Positions 8,634 to 16,104 of a DNA stretch of 64,000 nucleotides are shown here, piece after piece. The notes under the pieces are model-generated. The model was not told the DNA's origin. It did not search any database and saw nothing but the letters and a program-made list of their open reading frames with translations. Positions within the stretch are counted from its first letter, which is position 1, and every line of letters starts with the position of its first letter. Location of the stretch: NCBI RefSeq assembly GCF_014385005.1, contig NZ_JACRSZ010000003.1:62001-126000 (forward strand), read 5' to 3'. Origin of the DNA: Jingyaoa shaoxingensis. Lineage in GTDB: Bacteria; Bacillota; Clostridia; Lachnospirales; Lachnospiraceae. Both the position numbers and the translations under genes were made by a program.

Positions 8634-11246
8634 TTATTTTTCTTCTCCGTAATAGGATTTCAGATACAGCTCTTTAATCTCAGATACAAGCGGATATCTT
8701 GGGTTTGCACCGGTACACTGGTCATTGAATGCCTGTTCAGACATTTCATCCAGAGTATCCAGGAAATGCTTTTCATCTACATTGTAATCTTTGATGTTTG
8801 GTTTAATCTCGATGGTACGCATCAGCTCATCCAGTTTAGCCAGAAGTTTTTCAAATACTTCCTGATCATTTTTGCCCGTCAGACCAACAGATCTTCCGAT
8901 CTCTGCATAACGCTGCAGAGCATGTGGATACTGGTATTGCGGGAAAGTTCCCATCTTGGTCGGAACTTCCGCACTGTTGTAACGCATTACATTTAACAGA
9001 ACCAACGCATTTGCAATACCGTGTGGCAAATGGTGGAATGCACCAAGCTTGTGAGCCAGTGAATGGTTCAGTCCCAGGAATGCATTAGCAAATGCCATAC
9101 CAGCCATACAGGATGCATTTGCCATATGGTCTCTTGCCTCGACATCATTGCCGTCCTTATATGCTCTTGGCAGATATTCAAATACCAGCTTGATTGCGCG
9201 GAGAGCAAGGCTGTCTGTATAATCAGAAGCCATGATAGATACATAAGCTTCAATGGCATGGGTCATAACGTCAATACCGGATGCACAGGTCAGACCCTTT
9301 GGAGCACTCATCATGTTATCAGTGTCTACGATAGACATATCCGGCATCAGTTCATAATCAGCCAGCGGCCATTTGATTCCTGTATCACGGTCTGTAATGA
9401 TCGCAAACGGTGTTACCTCAGAACCGGTACCTGAAGAAGTCGGAATGGCAATGAAATAAGCTTTCTTACCCATCTTAGGATAGGTGTAAACTCTCTTACG
9501 GATATCCATGAAGTCCATAGACATTTCTGAGAAATCAGCATCCGGATTCTCATATAACATCCACATAACCTTGCCGGCATCCATTGCAGAACCACCACCC
9601 ATTGCGATGATGCAGTCCGGTTCAAATGCTCTCATTGCTGCTGCACCTGCTCTTGCACTTGCCAGTGAAGGATCCGGTTCAACATCTGAGAAACAGGTAT
9701 GTACGATACCCATCTGATCCAGCTTATCTTCGATCTTCTTGGTAAAGCCATTCTTATACAGGAAAGAGTCCGTTACGATAAAGCATCTCTTCTTGCCCAT
9801 TACATTTTTCAATTCATCCAGGGCAACCGGGGTACAGCCCTTCTTAAAGTATACTTTTTCCGGGGTACGCATCCAAAGCATGTTTTCTCTCCTTTCCGCA
9901 ACGGTCTTAATATTAATCAGATGTTTTACACCCACGTTTTCGGAAACAGAGTTACCGCCCCAGCTTCCGCATCCCAGTGTCAGTGACGGTGCAAGTTTAA
10001 AGTTATAAAGATCACCGATACCACCCTGCGAAGACGGTGTATTGATCAGAATACGGCAGGTCTTCATCATAGCAGCATGTTTTGCCATCTTTTCTTTTTC
10101 ATTCACATTAATGTAAAGAGAAGAAGTATGACCATATCCGCCATCTGCAACAAGCTGTTCAGCCTTCTGTAATGCGTCATCAAAGTCTTTTGCCTTGTAC
10201 ATAGCAAGAACAGGTGAAAGCTTTTCATGTGCGAACGGTTCACTGATATCTACAGACTCTACTTCACCAATCAGAATCTTGGTTTCTTCAGGAACTTCTA
10301 CACCTGCCATCTTCGCAATCGTAGCCGCCTTCTGACCAACAATCTTGGCATTTAATGCACCGTTAATGAGGATGACAGATCTGACCTTATCCAGTTCATC
10401 TTTCTTCAGGAAATAACATCCACGATACTTGAATTCATCCTTTACTGCCTTATAAATACTCTCCAGAACAGTTACAGACTGCTCAGAAGCACAGATCATA
10501 CCATTGTCAAATGTCTTGGAATGAATAATGGAGTTCACAGCCAGCTTGATATCTGCGGAATCATCAATGATAACCGGTGTATTACCAGGACCAACGCCCA
10601 GTGCAGGCTTACCTGAAGAATAAGCGGCCTTAACCATTCCAGGTCCGCCGGTAGCCAGAATACAGTCAGCTTCCTGCATAACCTTGTTTGTCAGTTCCAG
10701 TGACGGAACATCTATGCATTTAATAATGCCCTTTGGTGCTCCGGCTGCCACTGCCGCTTCCAGTACGATCTTAGCAGCTTCTGCAGTACACTGTTTTGCT
10801 CTCGGATGAGGGCTGATAATGATACCATTTCTGGTCTTCAGGCAGATCAGGGTCTTGAAAATTGCGGTAGAGGTTGGATTTGTTGTAGGAATTACCGCTG
10901 CAATCACACCAAGTGGCTCTGCAATTTTCTTAATACCATATACAGGATCTTCTTCGATGACACCACAGGTCTTGGTGTTCTTATATGCATTGTACATATA
11001 CTCTGCTGCGTAATGGTTCTTGATAACCTTGTCTTCCATTACTCCCATGCCGGTCTCAGCAACTGCCATCTTGGATAATGGAATACGAGCCTTGTTTGCC
11101 GCTGTTGCCGCAGCCTTGAAAATTGCATCTACCTGCTCCTGTGTGTAGGTTGCGTAGATCTTCTGTGCCTCACGCAGTTCCTGCATCGCAAGTTCCAGAT
11201 CCTCCAGAGTTTCAATGGTGTTCTTTTTGATTGTTTTGTCAGCCAT
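8634..11246 (-). CDS. adhE: Bifunctional acetaldehyde-CoA / alcohol dehydrogenase
   Basis: 870 residues, normal AdhE length. Residues about 1-440 are a CoA-acylating aldehyde dehydrogenase (AVIPTTNPTSTAIFKTL; catalytic Cys in NGMICASEQSV near residue 250). Residues about 460-870 are an iron-dependent alcohol dehydrogenase (GGGSAMDAGKVMW; IPTSSGTGSEVTPFA; metal-ligand His residues in LNHSLAHKLGAFHHLPHG). It reduces acetyl-CoA to acetaldehyde and ethanol with two NADH and forms spirosomes in other species. It is monocistronic, with an AAGGAGG ribosome site, its own promoter and a Rex operator at the transcription start, so it is expected to be induced when NADH is high. Confidence 0.97.
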   Translation of the reverse strand: MADKTIKKNTIETLEDLELAMQELREAQKIYATYTQEQVDAIFKAAATAANKARIPLSKMAVAETGMGVMEDKVIKNHYAAEYMYNAYKNTKTCGVIEEDPVYGIKKIAEPLGVIAAVIPTTNPTSTAIFKTLICLKTRNGIIISPHPRAKQCTAEAAKIVLEAAVAAGAPKGIIKCIDVPSLELTNKVMQEADCILATGGPGMVKAAYSSGKPALGVGPGNTPVIIDDSADIKLAVNSIIHSKTFDNGMICASEQSVTVLESIYKAVKDEFKYRGCYFLKKDELDKVRSVILINGALNAKIVGQKAATIAKMAGVEVPEETKILIGEVESVDISEPFAHEKLSPVLAMYKAKDFDDALQKAEQLVADGGYGHTSSLYINVNEKEKMAKHAAMMKTCRILINTPSSQGGIGDLYNFKLAPSLTLGCGSWGGNSVSENVGVKHLINIKTVAERRENMLWMRTPEKVYFKKGCTPVALDELKNVMGKKRCFIVTDSFLYKNGFTKKIEDKLDQMGIVHTCFSDVEPDPSLASARAGAAAMRAFEPDCIIAMGGGSAMDAGKVMWMLYENPDADFSEMSMDFMDIRKRVYTYPKMGKKAYFIAIPTSSGTGSEVTPFAIITDRDTGIKWPLADYELMPDMSIVDTDNMMSAPKGLTCASGIDVMTHAIEAYVSIMASDYTDSLALRAIKLVFEYLPRAYKDGNDVEARDHMANASCMAGMAFANAFLGLNHSLAHKLGAFHHLPHGIANALVLLNVMRYNSAEVPTKMGTFPQYQYPHALQRYAEIGRSVGLTGKNDQEVFEKLLAKLDELMRTIEIKPNIKDYNVDEKHFLDTLDEMSEQAFNDQCTGANPRYPLVSEIKELYLKSYYGEEK

Positions 11247-11272
11247 CTGTGTCCTCCTTTAAAAATTTTATA

Positions 11273-11325
11273 TTGTTAATTATTTAACTATGCCATATTT
11301 TATATTATCGTTAATATTTTGTCAA
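11273..11325 (-). promoter_or_regulatory. adhE promoter with two Rex operators
   Basis: Minus-strand TTGACA (11325-11320), 17-nt spacer, TAAAAT (11302-11297). The 18-mer at 11273-11290, TTGTTAATTATTTAACTA, matches 13 of 14 fixed positions of the Rex consensus TTGTTAANNNNTTAACAA and overlaps the predicted start point. A second site at 11308-11325 (11 of 14) overlaps the -35 box. Confidence 0.88.
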
Positions 11326-11394
11326 TGTGCAATTTTCACATATATTATAAGGAAATAATAGAACTTTTAGATAAATTGATAAAAAATAATCAGA

Positions 11395-11435
11395 GTATAA
11401 AAAATCCCCGGCAGCTGCGGAATCTGCCGGGGATT
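11395..11435 (-). terminator. Strong intrinsic terminator ending the B12-riboswitch transcript
   Basis: The minus-strand stem AATCCCCGGCAG / CTGCCGGGGATT (11435-11424 with 11414-11403) is 12 bp and GC-rich, followed by a T-rich tail (TTTTTTATAC). It closes a transcript that contains no gene. Confidence 0.9.
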
Positions 11436-11548
11436 CATGCCGTTCTCTTGTTATGCGGATTAACAAGAATCTCCGGTATGAAGGAGGTATTTGTGTAATC
11501 TCCTACTGAGATTCATCCATTCAATGTAAGCGTTTTAAAGTTGTCTTT

Positions 11549-11583
11549 AAAACAAAAATGTGCCTGCTCACCCATGCAGTCAC
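11549..11583 (-). terminator. Expression-platform terminator of the cobalamin riboswitch
   Basis: The minus-strand stem GTGACTGC / GCAGGCAC (11583-11576 with 11567-11560, one mismatch) is followed by ATTTTTGTTTT. It lies about 60 nt past the aptamer, where a ligand-controlled terminator is expected. Confidence 0.7.
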
Positions 11584-11644
11584 GTCTCACAAACGATGTC
11601 GTTTGGTTGGATGCTTGCGCTGTATCTGGAGCACATCTCATTTA

Positions 11645-11800
11645 CTAAGCAGGTTTCCTGGCTTACAGATCATCATATGGTTCCACCTTCTCACACTCTT
11701 GGGTTGTGCAATGGTATGTTGGACCTACTCCCTGATTACAGTGACCAGTTCGCTTGGGATTCTCACCCAATTCCCTTTTCATGATTGCTCATGCACTTAA
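11645..11800 (-). promoter_or_regulatory. Cobalamin (B12) riboswitch aptamer
   Basis: On the minus strand, conserved blocks occur in order: AAAAGGGAATTGGGTGAGAA, a TCACTGTAA block (the B12-box region), then AAGCCAGGAAACCTGC at the 3' side, the most diagnostic cobalamin element. Spacing fits the class. No cobalamin gene follows. Confidence 0.9.
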
Positions 11801-11827
11801 TAAAGTAATATTCAATTACACACTCAT

Positions 11828-11856
11828 AGTATAGGTTATTTTTCAGTTATTGTCAA
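11828..11856 (-). promoter_or_regulatory. Promoter of the cobalamin riboswitch RNA
   Basis: Minus-strand TTGACA (11856-11851), 17 nt, TATACT (11833-11828); predicted start near 11821. It overlaps the decayed end of the upstream ATPase remnant. Confidence 0.8.
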
Positions 11857-12056
11857 TAAAATAATCTAAAAATTCCGCATATTTTTGTACTCAATAAATA
11901 ATAAACAGCAATGCCTTTCTTCTTTCCTTCTGTAAGTTCATTCCACCCACACTTTTCTCTGGATCTTTTCACCTGTTCACTCGTAAGCCCAGATTTCTTG
12001 CCATTCACCCTTTCAAGAACCTCTTCTACCGTCTGCTGATAAATTTCCTTCATCAC
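11850..12056 (-). pseudogene. N-terminal remnant of a P-type cation ATPase
   Basis: The reading frame from 12056 (GTG; ATG at 12053 after AGAGGCGG) gives about 50 residues including YQQTVEEVLERVNGKKSGLT and EKCGWNELTEGKKKG, the cation-ATPase N-terminal domain. A frameshift follows: another frame continues FIEYKNMRNF, stop, IILLTI, which aligns with the expected FLEQFKDFLVIILLIA of calcium/manganese ATPases. Then the gene ends, replaced by the cobalamin riboswitch promoter. Roughly 800 residues are missing, so it cannot transport. The Mn2+ riboswitch upstream indicates that the lost gene was a manganese exporter like the YoaB-type ATPases. Confidence 0.85.
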
Positions 12057-12127
12057 TTCCGCCTCTTCGTTTCTAAGTATTTACTACCTGAATTTCTTAT
12101 GCAATGAAAGACCTCTTTGAAAAAAAT

Positions 12128-12174
12128 ATAAAAAAAAGACCTTCATTGCATAATAAAAAATGCAATAAAAGTCT
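12128..12174 (-). terminator. Terminator of the Mn2+ riboswitch
   Basis: The minus-strand stem AGACTTTTATTGCA (12174-12161) / TGCAATGAAGGTCT (12150-12137), 14 bp with two G-U pairs, then a run of T. The 5' arm overlaps the aptamer's closing strand (GAGACTTTT), giving mutually exclusive structures: ligand-stabilised aptamer means read-through, an ON switch. Confidence 0.85.
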
Positions 12175-12260
12175 CACCATTTCCTTATGATACCGGATGC
12201 TTCCACTGTACTGACGACATCACAAACGCAATTTGTTAAGCGCAGGTTACTCCCCTTTAT
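12165..12260 (-). promoter_or_regulatory. yybP-ykoY family (Mn2+) riboswitch
   Basis: The minus strand shows AAAGGGGAGTAACC at the 5' side, then GTCGTCAGTACAG, a CCGG-containing arm and TGGTGAGACTTTTA at the 3' side, in the order and spacing of the yybP-ykoY element. AAAG/CTTT closes P1. It precedes a truncated P-type ATPase. Assigned by motif recognition; no covariance search was run. Confidence 0.8.
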
Positions 12261-12270
12261 CGGATCAAAT

Positions 12271-12298
12271 CATATACCCAAAGTAACATGATTGTCAA
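12271..12298 (-). promoter_or_regulatory. Promoter of the Mn2+ riboswitch RNA
   Basis: Minus-strand TTGACA (12298-12293), 16 nt, TATATG (12276-12271), directly upstream of the aptamer. Confidence 0.6.
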
Positions 12299-12383
12299 GA
12301 TACTTTATCATTACTTTTTCATTTTATGTTATACTTTTTACATCGTTAACACTATTAAAATAAATTCTCCGGAGGTGAATCAA

Positions 12384-13115
12384 ATGGATCATACGAATAA
12401 TTCCTGTTGTTGTGGTGAAGCGGAACATTTTTCCGGATGTCTGATTTGTGGTGCTCCTATTACGTATCGTGCTGAAAGCTCTATTCAGACGTGTAGTATC
12501 TGCCATAAAGAACAATTAACCAATGCGGTCTGTGAAAATAGTCACTTTATCTGTGATGCCTGTCACAGCTATGGCACATATGCTCCGGTAATCGCAGCGC
12601 TCAGAGACAGTACCGAAAAAGATGCTTTGCTTCTTCTAGAAAAAATTATGGATCTTCCATCTGTACATATGCATGGACCAGAGCATCATGCAATTGTTCC
12701 GTGCGTTCTTCTGACAGCGTTTCGCAATAATGGAGAACATATGAATTACGATGCTGCACTATCTGAGATCTGTAAAAGAGCGAAGCAGGTTCCGGGCGGT
12801 ACCTGTGGTTACTGGGGTGTCTGTGGAGCTGCTGCCGGAGCCGGTATTTTCATGTCCGTTATGACTGGATCCAGTCCACTTCACAAAGATGCATGGCCGT
12901 TTCCTCAAAAACTTGTCTCCATTATTTTATCCAGACTGGCAGATGTTGGTGGACCTCGCTGCTGCAAACGTACCAGCAGAATTGCCATTGAAGAAGCTGT
13001 TCATTTTTACAGTCAGTTTTGTTCTGTAAACATTCCGTCATCTTCTATAACGTGTAAATACTGCGAAGATAATCGCGAATGCATCCAGGAAGATTGTCCA
13101 TACTATCCTGAATAA
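12384..13115 (+). CDS. DUF5714-type cysteine-rich protein
   Basis: 243 residues from the ATG at 12384, chosen because GGAGGTG lies 7 nt upstream; a longer in-frame extension begins 96 nt earlier without a ribosome site and overlaps the riboswitch promoter. Cysteine pairs suggest zinc or Fe-S sites: CCCGEAEHFSGCLICG, CSICHKEQ, CDACHSYG at the N-terminus and CKYCEDNRECIQEDCPYYPE at the C-terminus. A central GGTCGYWGVCGAAAGAG block with glycine-flanked cysteines resembles the C-GCAxxG-C-C motif of the protein at 15667-16101. Function unknown. It converges on the PaaK-like/radical SAM operon and is possibly part of the same system. DUF5714 is from memory of the family's Cys pattern. Confidence 0.75.
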   Translation: MDHTNNSCCCGEAEHFSGCLICGAPITYRAESSIQTCSICHKEQLTNAVCENSHFICDACHSYGTYAPVIAALRDSTEKDALLLLEKIMDLPSVHMHGPEHHAIVPCVLLTAFRNNGEHMNYDAALSEICKRAKQVPGGTCGYWGVCGAAAGAGIFMSVMTGSSPLHKDAWPFPQKLVSIILSRLADVGGPRCCKRTSRIAIEEAVHFYSQFCSVNIPSSSITCKYCEDNRECIQEDCPYYPE

Positions 13116-13120
13116 CAGGC

Positions 13121-13158
13121 AAGGCAGTGATTCCATGATACCACGAAATCACTGCCTT
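13121..13158. terminator. Bidirectional terminator
   Basis: A 12-bp perfect stem AAGGCAGTGATT (13121-13132) / AATCACTGCCTT (13147-13158) between convergent genes. It includes the stop codon of the PaaK-like gene. Confidence 0.75.
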
Positions 13159-14348
13159 GTAACTCGTTTGCCAGGATACAGCGCCCCATCTTCCCACTTT
13201 GCTTTTTTGCAGTTCCATGAACGAATATCCTTCTCTTCCAAAACACTCCTGATTTGTTCTTCTCCATTGTCCGATGTAAAAAGCGCTGTAATTTCCTTTT
13301 TTCCATCTACAATTTTCACACAATAATCTACCAGTTCCGGAATCTCAAACAGCAATTCATCCATCTCTCTGATACTTCCCAATGGATCCATCCGCTTTAC
13401 AAAGTCCAGGCGTTTTATTTCACTTCCACAGAGGCATCTTCCTGGAATGATCCTTGTCCAGTCACCGGTTCGATATCGAATCAACGGCTGTGCTTCCATT
13501 CCAATGGTTGTAATCACCAGTTCTCCCCATTTACCGTCCGGCAGCACATTTCCGTTCTCATCTATAATCTCTGTAATACAATGGTTTTCCCGCATATGCA
13601 TGCCCCCATGCGCCGTGCAGCAAATGGCACCTCCAAGCCCCATCTCTCTGGAACCATAGTGCGGCCAAAGTCGTGTTTGCAGAATTTCTTCGATTGCTTT
13701 CATGACAGTTTTCGGACAGGCATCTCCGGATACCAGTGCTCTTTTTATACTGCCTTTTCCGCACATTCGAAGCATGGAAAGCAATGCCGTCGGCATTCCC
13801 ACATACGTATCCGGCTGCTCCTCTTCCAGAATCCTGTTCAGTTCGCCATAAGTTCTTCCTGTCCCGGTTGAAAGAGGTTTTGCTCCCAGACGTCTGATTG
13901 CCTCCGCGATCAGTTCTCCCAATCCAAAAGGACCTGAAAATGGCATAGCCACCATCGTTATACTTCCAGGATAAATAAATTCACCCAGACCTGCCATAAA
14001 AAGTTCTATAGTGTGTTCACAGTCTCCCTCTGTATAAAATACACGTTTACCGGCACCGGTAGTTCCGCTTGTCTGTTCTGATATCACTTTCTGTACTTCC
14101 CCCTGAGAGCAAAGCAGCATCCTGCCTCCATCTCGCGCCAGATCTGTTTCTGTTGTAAAAGGAAGGCTTCTCAGATCTGTCAGGCTTTCCAGTCTTTCCG
14201 GCAAATCTCGGTAAAAACCCTCTCGTTCTTTCTCTCTCTTCAGTACAATATTTAATTTCTCCAGCTGTATTCTGTGTATTTCATCTCTTGTAATCTCTGT
14301 AATGCCCTCCTGCTTACAGATCATTGCATCTATATTCGATCGTTTCAC
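13149..14348 (-). CDS. PaaK-like AMP-dependent ligase of the Mo-hydroxylase accessory cluster
   Basis: 399 residues with the adenylate-forming P-loop EQTSGTTGAGKRVF near residue 90, PHYGSREMGLGGA (the ATP-binding YGxTE-like motif, here YGSRE) near 225, and RYRTGDWTRIIPGRC late. Overall it is like phenylacetate-CoA ligase, shorter than usual (about 430). It would adenylate a carboxylate and may form a thioester; the substrate is unknown. It starts with GTG at 14348, overlapping the radical SAM stop (GTGA), so translation is coupled. It belongs to what NCBI calls the DVU_1553 family, found with aldehyde oxidoreductases in Desulfovibrio (recollection). Confidence 0.85.
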   Translation of the reverse strand: MKRSNIDAMICKQEGITEITRDEIHRIQLEKLNIVLKREKEREGFYRDLPERLESLTDLRSLPFTTETDLARDGGRMLLCSQGEVQKVISEQTSGTTGAGKRVFYTEGDCEHTIELFMAGLGEFIYPGSITMVAMPFSGPFGLGELIAEAIRRLGAKPLSTGTGRTYGELNRILEEEQPDTYVGMPTALLSMLRMCGKGSIKRALVSGDACPKTVMKAIEEILQTRLWPHYGSREMGLGGAICCTAHGGMHMRENHCITEIIDENGNVLPDGKWGELVITTIGMEAQPLIRYRTGDWTRIIPGRCLCGSEIKRLDFVKRMDPLGSIREMDELLFEIPELVDYCVKIVDGKKEITALFTSDNGEEQIRSVLEEKDIRSWNCKKAKWEDGALYPGKRVTRQ

Positions 14349-15670
14349 TTTCTGTATAAATATATTCCTTTCGAATTCGTCAGATTATATGCACAAAACG
14401 GCACCATTCCATAATCAGAATCCACCTCGCAGATATAACATCTTTTCAGACGTTCAAGATCCAGATTCCATGCATCCTGAAAAATCATCCCTGATACTGC
14501 AAAAGTTTCATTATGAACCCGGATCAGGAATTCATCCAGCGCATCTGTCTGTGTCATTTCATCATCATCAAATTTTTTTGTGCTATAGCTCCACTGATTT
14601 TCCACAAACTGTCTGGAATCATCGCTGGTAGTACAACAACATCCTCTGCCTGATTTCTTTTCCAGGAGTTTCAGTTCCCTCTCACCTTTTTTCAGATAAC
14701 TTGCATGAAAAGAACAGTATGGATTCTCTGCTCCACCACCGGCGAAATCCTCGCTTTTCATAAGCCCGTCAGTCTGTTCCTCGATCAGCTTTAACATCTT
14801 TGGTATGGTAATCGGAGCTTGTGGACGCTGCTGAGAACATCTGCCAAAATAGCTGATCGGCTGAAAATGTACTCCTCTTACAAATGGCATATGATCCATC
14901 GCAAACTTCAGGATATCTCCAACCTGCATGTCATTTACTCCTGGCGCAATAACAGGTACCAGAGCAATTCCCAGTTCCGCTTCCGAACAGTTTAACACAG
15001 CCTTTTCTTTCAGTTCCATCATAGAGCGTCCGCGCAATGTCTGATACACGTCATCTGTGACACCGTCAAATTGAAGAAATACCGTATTCAGTCCTGCTTT
15101 TTTTAGTTTTCTGGCGTATCCTGCTTCCTGCGCAAGACGGATTCCATTGGTATTCAATTGAAAAAATGTGAACCCCTTTTCTCTTCCCATATGTATGATC
15201 TCCGGAAGATCCTCCCTCATGGTTGGTTCTCCTCCGGAAAGCTGTATATTGAATGGTCCTCCATGATCCATCAGAAAATCATATTGCTTTTCTATTTCGT
15301 CAATTGAAAGATCACCGTTTTCCAGACATTCCCCTGCCGAAGCAAAGCAGACCGGGCAGTGCATATTGCAGCGCTTTGTCACTTCCAGTATCATACAACA
15401 GCCTTTTCGTTCGTGCTCCTCACAGAGTCCACAATTATCCGGGCAAGATTTCTCTTTGATTTTGGGATTTACAGGAGTTTCCGCAGACAGGTTTTCTCTC
15501 CCCCAGGAAAGATACTCTGCTGCCGTTCCCTCCCAGATCAGTATCTGAAACTTTCCGTGGATATCACATTCTTTCACCAGATAAATGCCATCTTCACCGA
15601 TACATTTTTTAGCCGTAAGTACTTTCATACATATCGGGCATACACTTTTTGTTTTACCCAGCGTAATCAT
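14345..15670 (-). CDS. Radical SAM protein, TrsS-like, of the Mo-hydroxylase cluster
   Basis: 441 residues. I place the start at the ATG at 15670, which overlaps the upstream stop as ATGA; the frame stays open 93 nt further up without support. Residues 101-108 carry CNMHCPVC, the CxxxCxxC that binds the radical SAM [4Fe-4S] cluster, after EVTKR. Extra cysteines at the N-terminus (CPICM near 11; CPDNCGLC near 76) and a C-terminal GRGCCCTTS suggest auxiliary metal sites. It resembles MoaA/tetraether-synthase-like radical SAM enzymes and the TrsS (seleno)protein family. No in-frame TGA is seen, so this is a cysteine form. The reaction is unknown. Confidence 0.85.
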   Translation of the reverse strand: MITLGKTKSVCPICMKVLTAKKCIGEDGIYLVKECDIHGKFQILIWEGTAAEYLSWGRENLSAETPVNPKIKEKSCPDNCGLCEEHERKGCCMILEVTKRCNMHCPVCFASAGECLENGDLSIDEIEKQYDFLMDHGGPFNIQLSGGEPTMREDLPEIIHMGREKGFTFFQLNTNGIRLAQEAGYARKLKKAGLNTVFLQFDGVTDDVYQTLRGRSMMELKEKAVLNCSEAELGIALVPVIAPGVNDMQVGDILKFAMDHMPFVRGVHFQPISYFGRCSQQRPQAPITIPKMLKLIEEQTDGLMKSEDFAGGGAENPYCSFHASYLKKGERELKLLEKKSGRGCCCTTSDDSRQFVENQWSYSTKKFDDDEMTQTDALDEFLIRVHNETFAVSGMIFQDAWNLDLERLKRCYICEVDSDYGMVPFCAYNLTNSKGIYLYRK

Positions 15671-16101
15671 AGTTCCAATATTCCCCGTTCTGTCAGTATT
15701 TCTATCACTTTTGTATAAGTATCTGCAATCAGCGCAGGACATTGCTCCATGATCACTCCCCAATCCAGATTGGAAGTGATGTCCTTACAATAAAAAGCAC
15801 CAAACTCTTCTTCGGTCTTCTTATGGAACCACTGATATAATTCCTGCACAGCCGGTTTCATCTGTATATCTTCTTTCTCCTGCGGAGCCAGATTGCCCAG
15901 GAACAAACCTATCGCACAGGCTCCTCCTGTCAGGCAGCCACAAGTATCTCCACAATAACCGATCCCGCCGCCAAGACCTCCCAAAGCCTTTACAAGCTGT
16001 GGATTTTCCTCACCTATGGCTTCCAGTATCATAATCATAACCATTTGTGAGCAATGATAACCCATACTGCTAAGTTCTATGATTCTTTCATAAAGATCCA
16101 T
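15667..16101 (-). CDS. C-GCAxxG-C-C family redox protein
   Basis: 144 residues with conserved cysteines: YHCSQMV near 16, then GGGIGYCGDTCGCLTGGACAIGLF around 45-68 (key residues C-x3-C-x-C-x4-C), and a final CPALI near 122. This is the C_GCAxxG_C_C pattern, thought to bind an Fe-S or other redox cofactor. It matches the DVU_1555 family recalled from NCBI annotation. Start ATG at 16101; it is 3 nt downstream of the methyltransferase gene and overlaps the radical SAM start by 4 nt. Function unproven; the set-piece neighbourhood is the best clue. Confidence 0.85.
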   Translation of the reverse strand: MDLYERIIELSSMGYHCSQMVMIMILEAIGEENPQLVKALGGLGGGIGYCGDTCGCLTGGACAIGLFLGNLAPQEKEDIQMKPAVQELYQWFHKKTEEEFGAFYCKDITSNLDWGVIMEQCPALIADTYTKVIEILTERGILEL

Positions 16102-16104
16102 GTG

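Larger units (their letters stand above)
11400..11821 (-). ncRNA. Cobalamin-riboswitch-led transcript without a coding region
   Basis: A unit of about 420 nt bounded by its own promoter (11828-11856) and a strong terminator (11403-11435). The first half is a cobalamin aptamer and its terminator. The remaining about 110-150 nt has no credible reading frame: the best, 18 codons starting MNLSRRLH, has no ribosome site. It holds hairpins GTTTTAAAG/CTTTAAAAC (11532-11553), AATCTC/GAGATT and CTTGTTA/TAACAAG (11446-11466), plus a stretch CCTCCTTCAT complementary to Shine-Dalgarno sequences. Similar riboswitch-gated small RNAs are known in Listeria (Rli55) and Enterococcus (EutX), but their ANTAR hairpins are not evident here. 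A leader whose gene was deleted is the alternative. Confidence 0.6.

Noticed and set aside
11446..11466. CTTGTTATGCGGATTAACAAG as a further Rex operator
   Set aside because: Half-sites TTGTTA and TAACAA are perfect but separated by 7 nt instead of the 6 required, and it lies inside a transcript as a hairpin, not at a promoter.
11558..11800. An 80-codon plus-strand frame between adhE and the ATPase remnant
   Set aside because: It is the complement of the cobalamin riboswitch; its apparent protein has no recognisable features.
14345..15763. Longer form of the radical SAM protein (31 extra residues)
   Set aside because: The ATG at 15670 overlaps the upstream stop as ATGA, like its operon neighbours; the extension would overlap the C-GCAxxG gene by about 100 nt and has no ribosome site.
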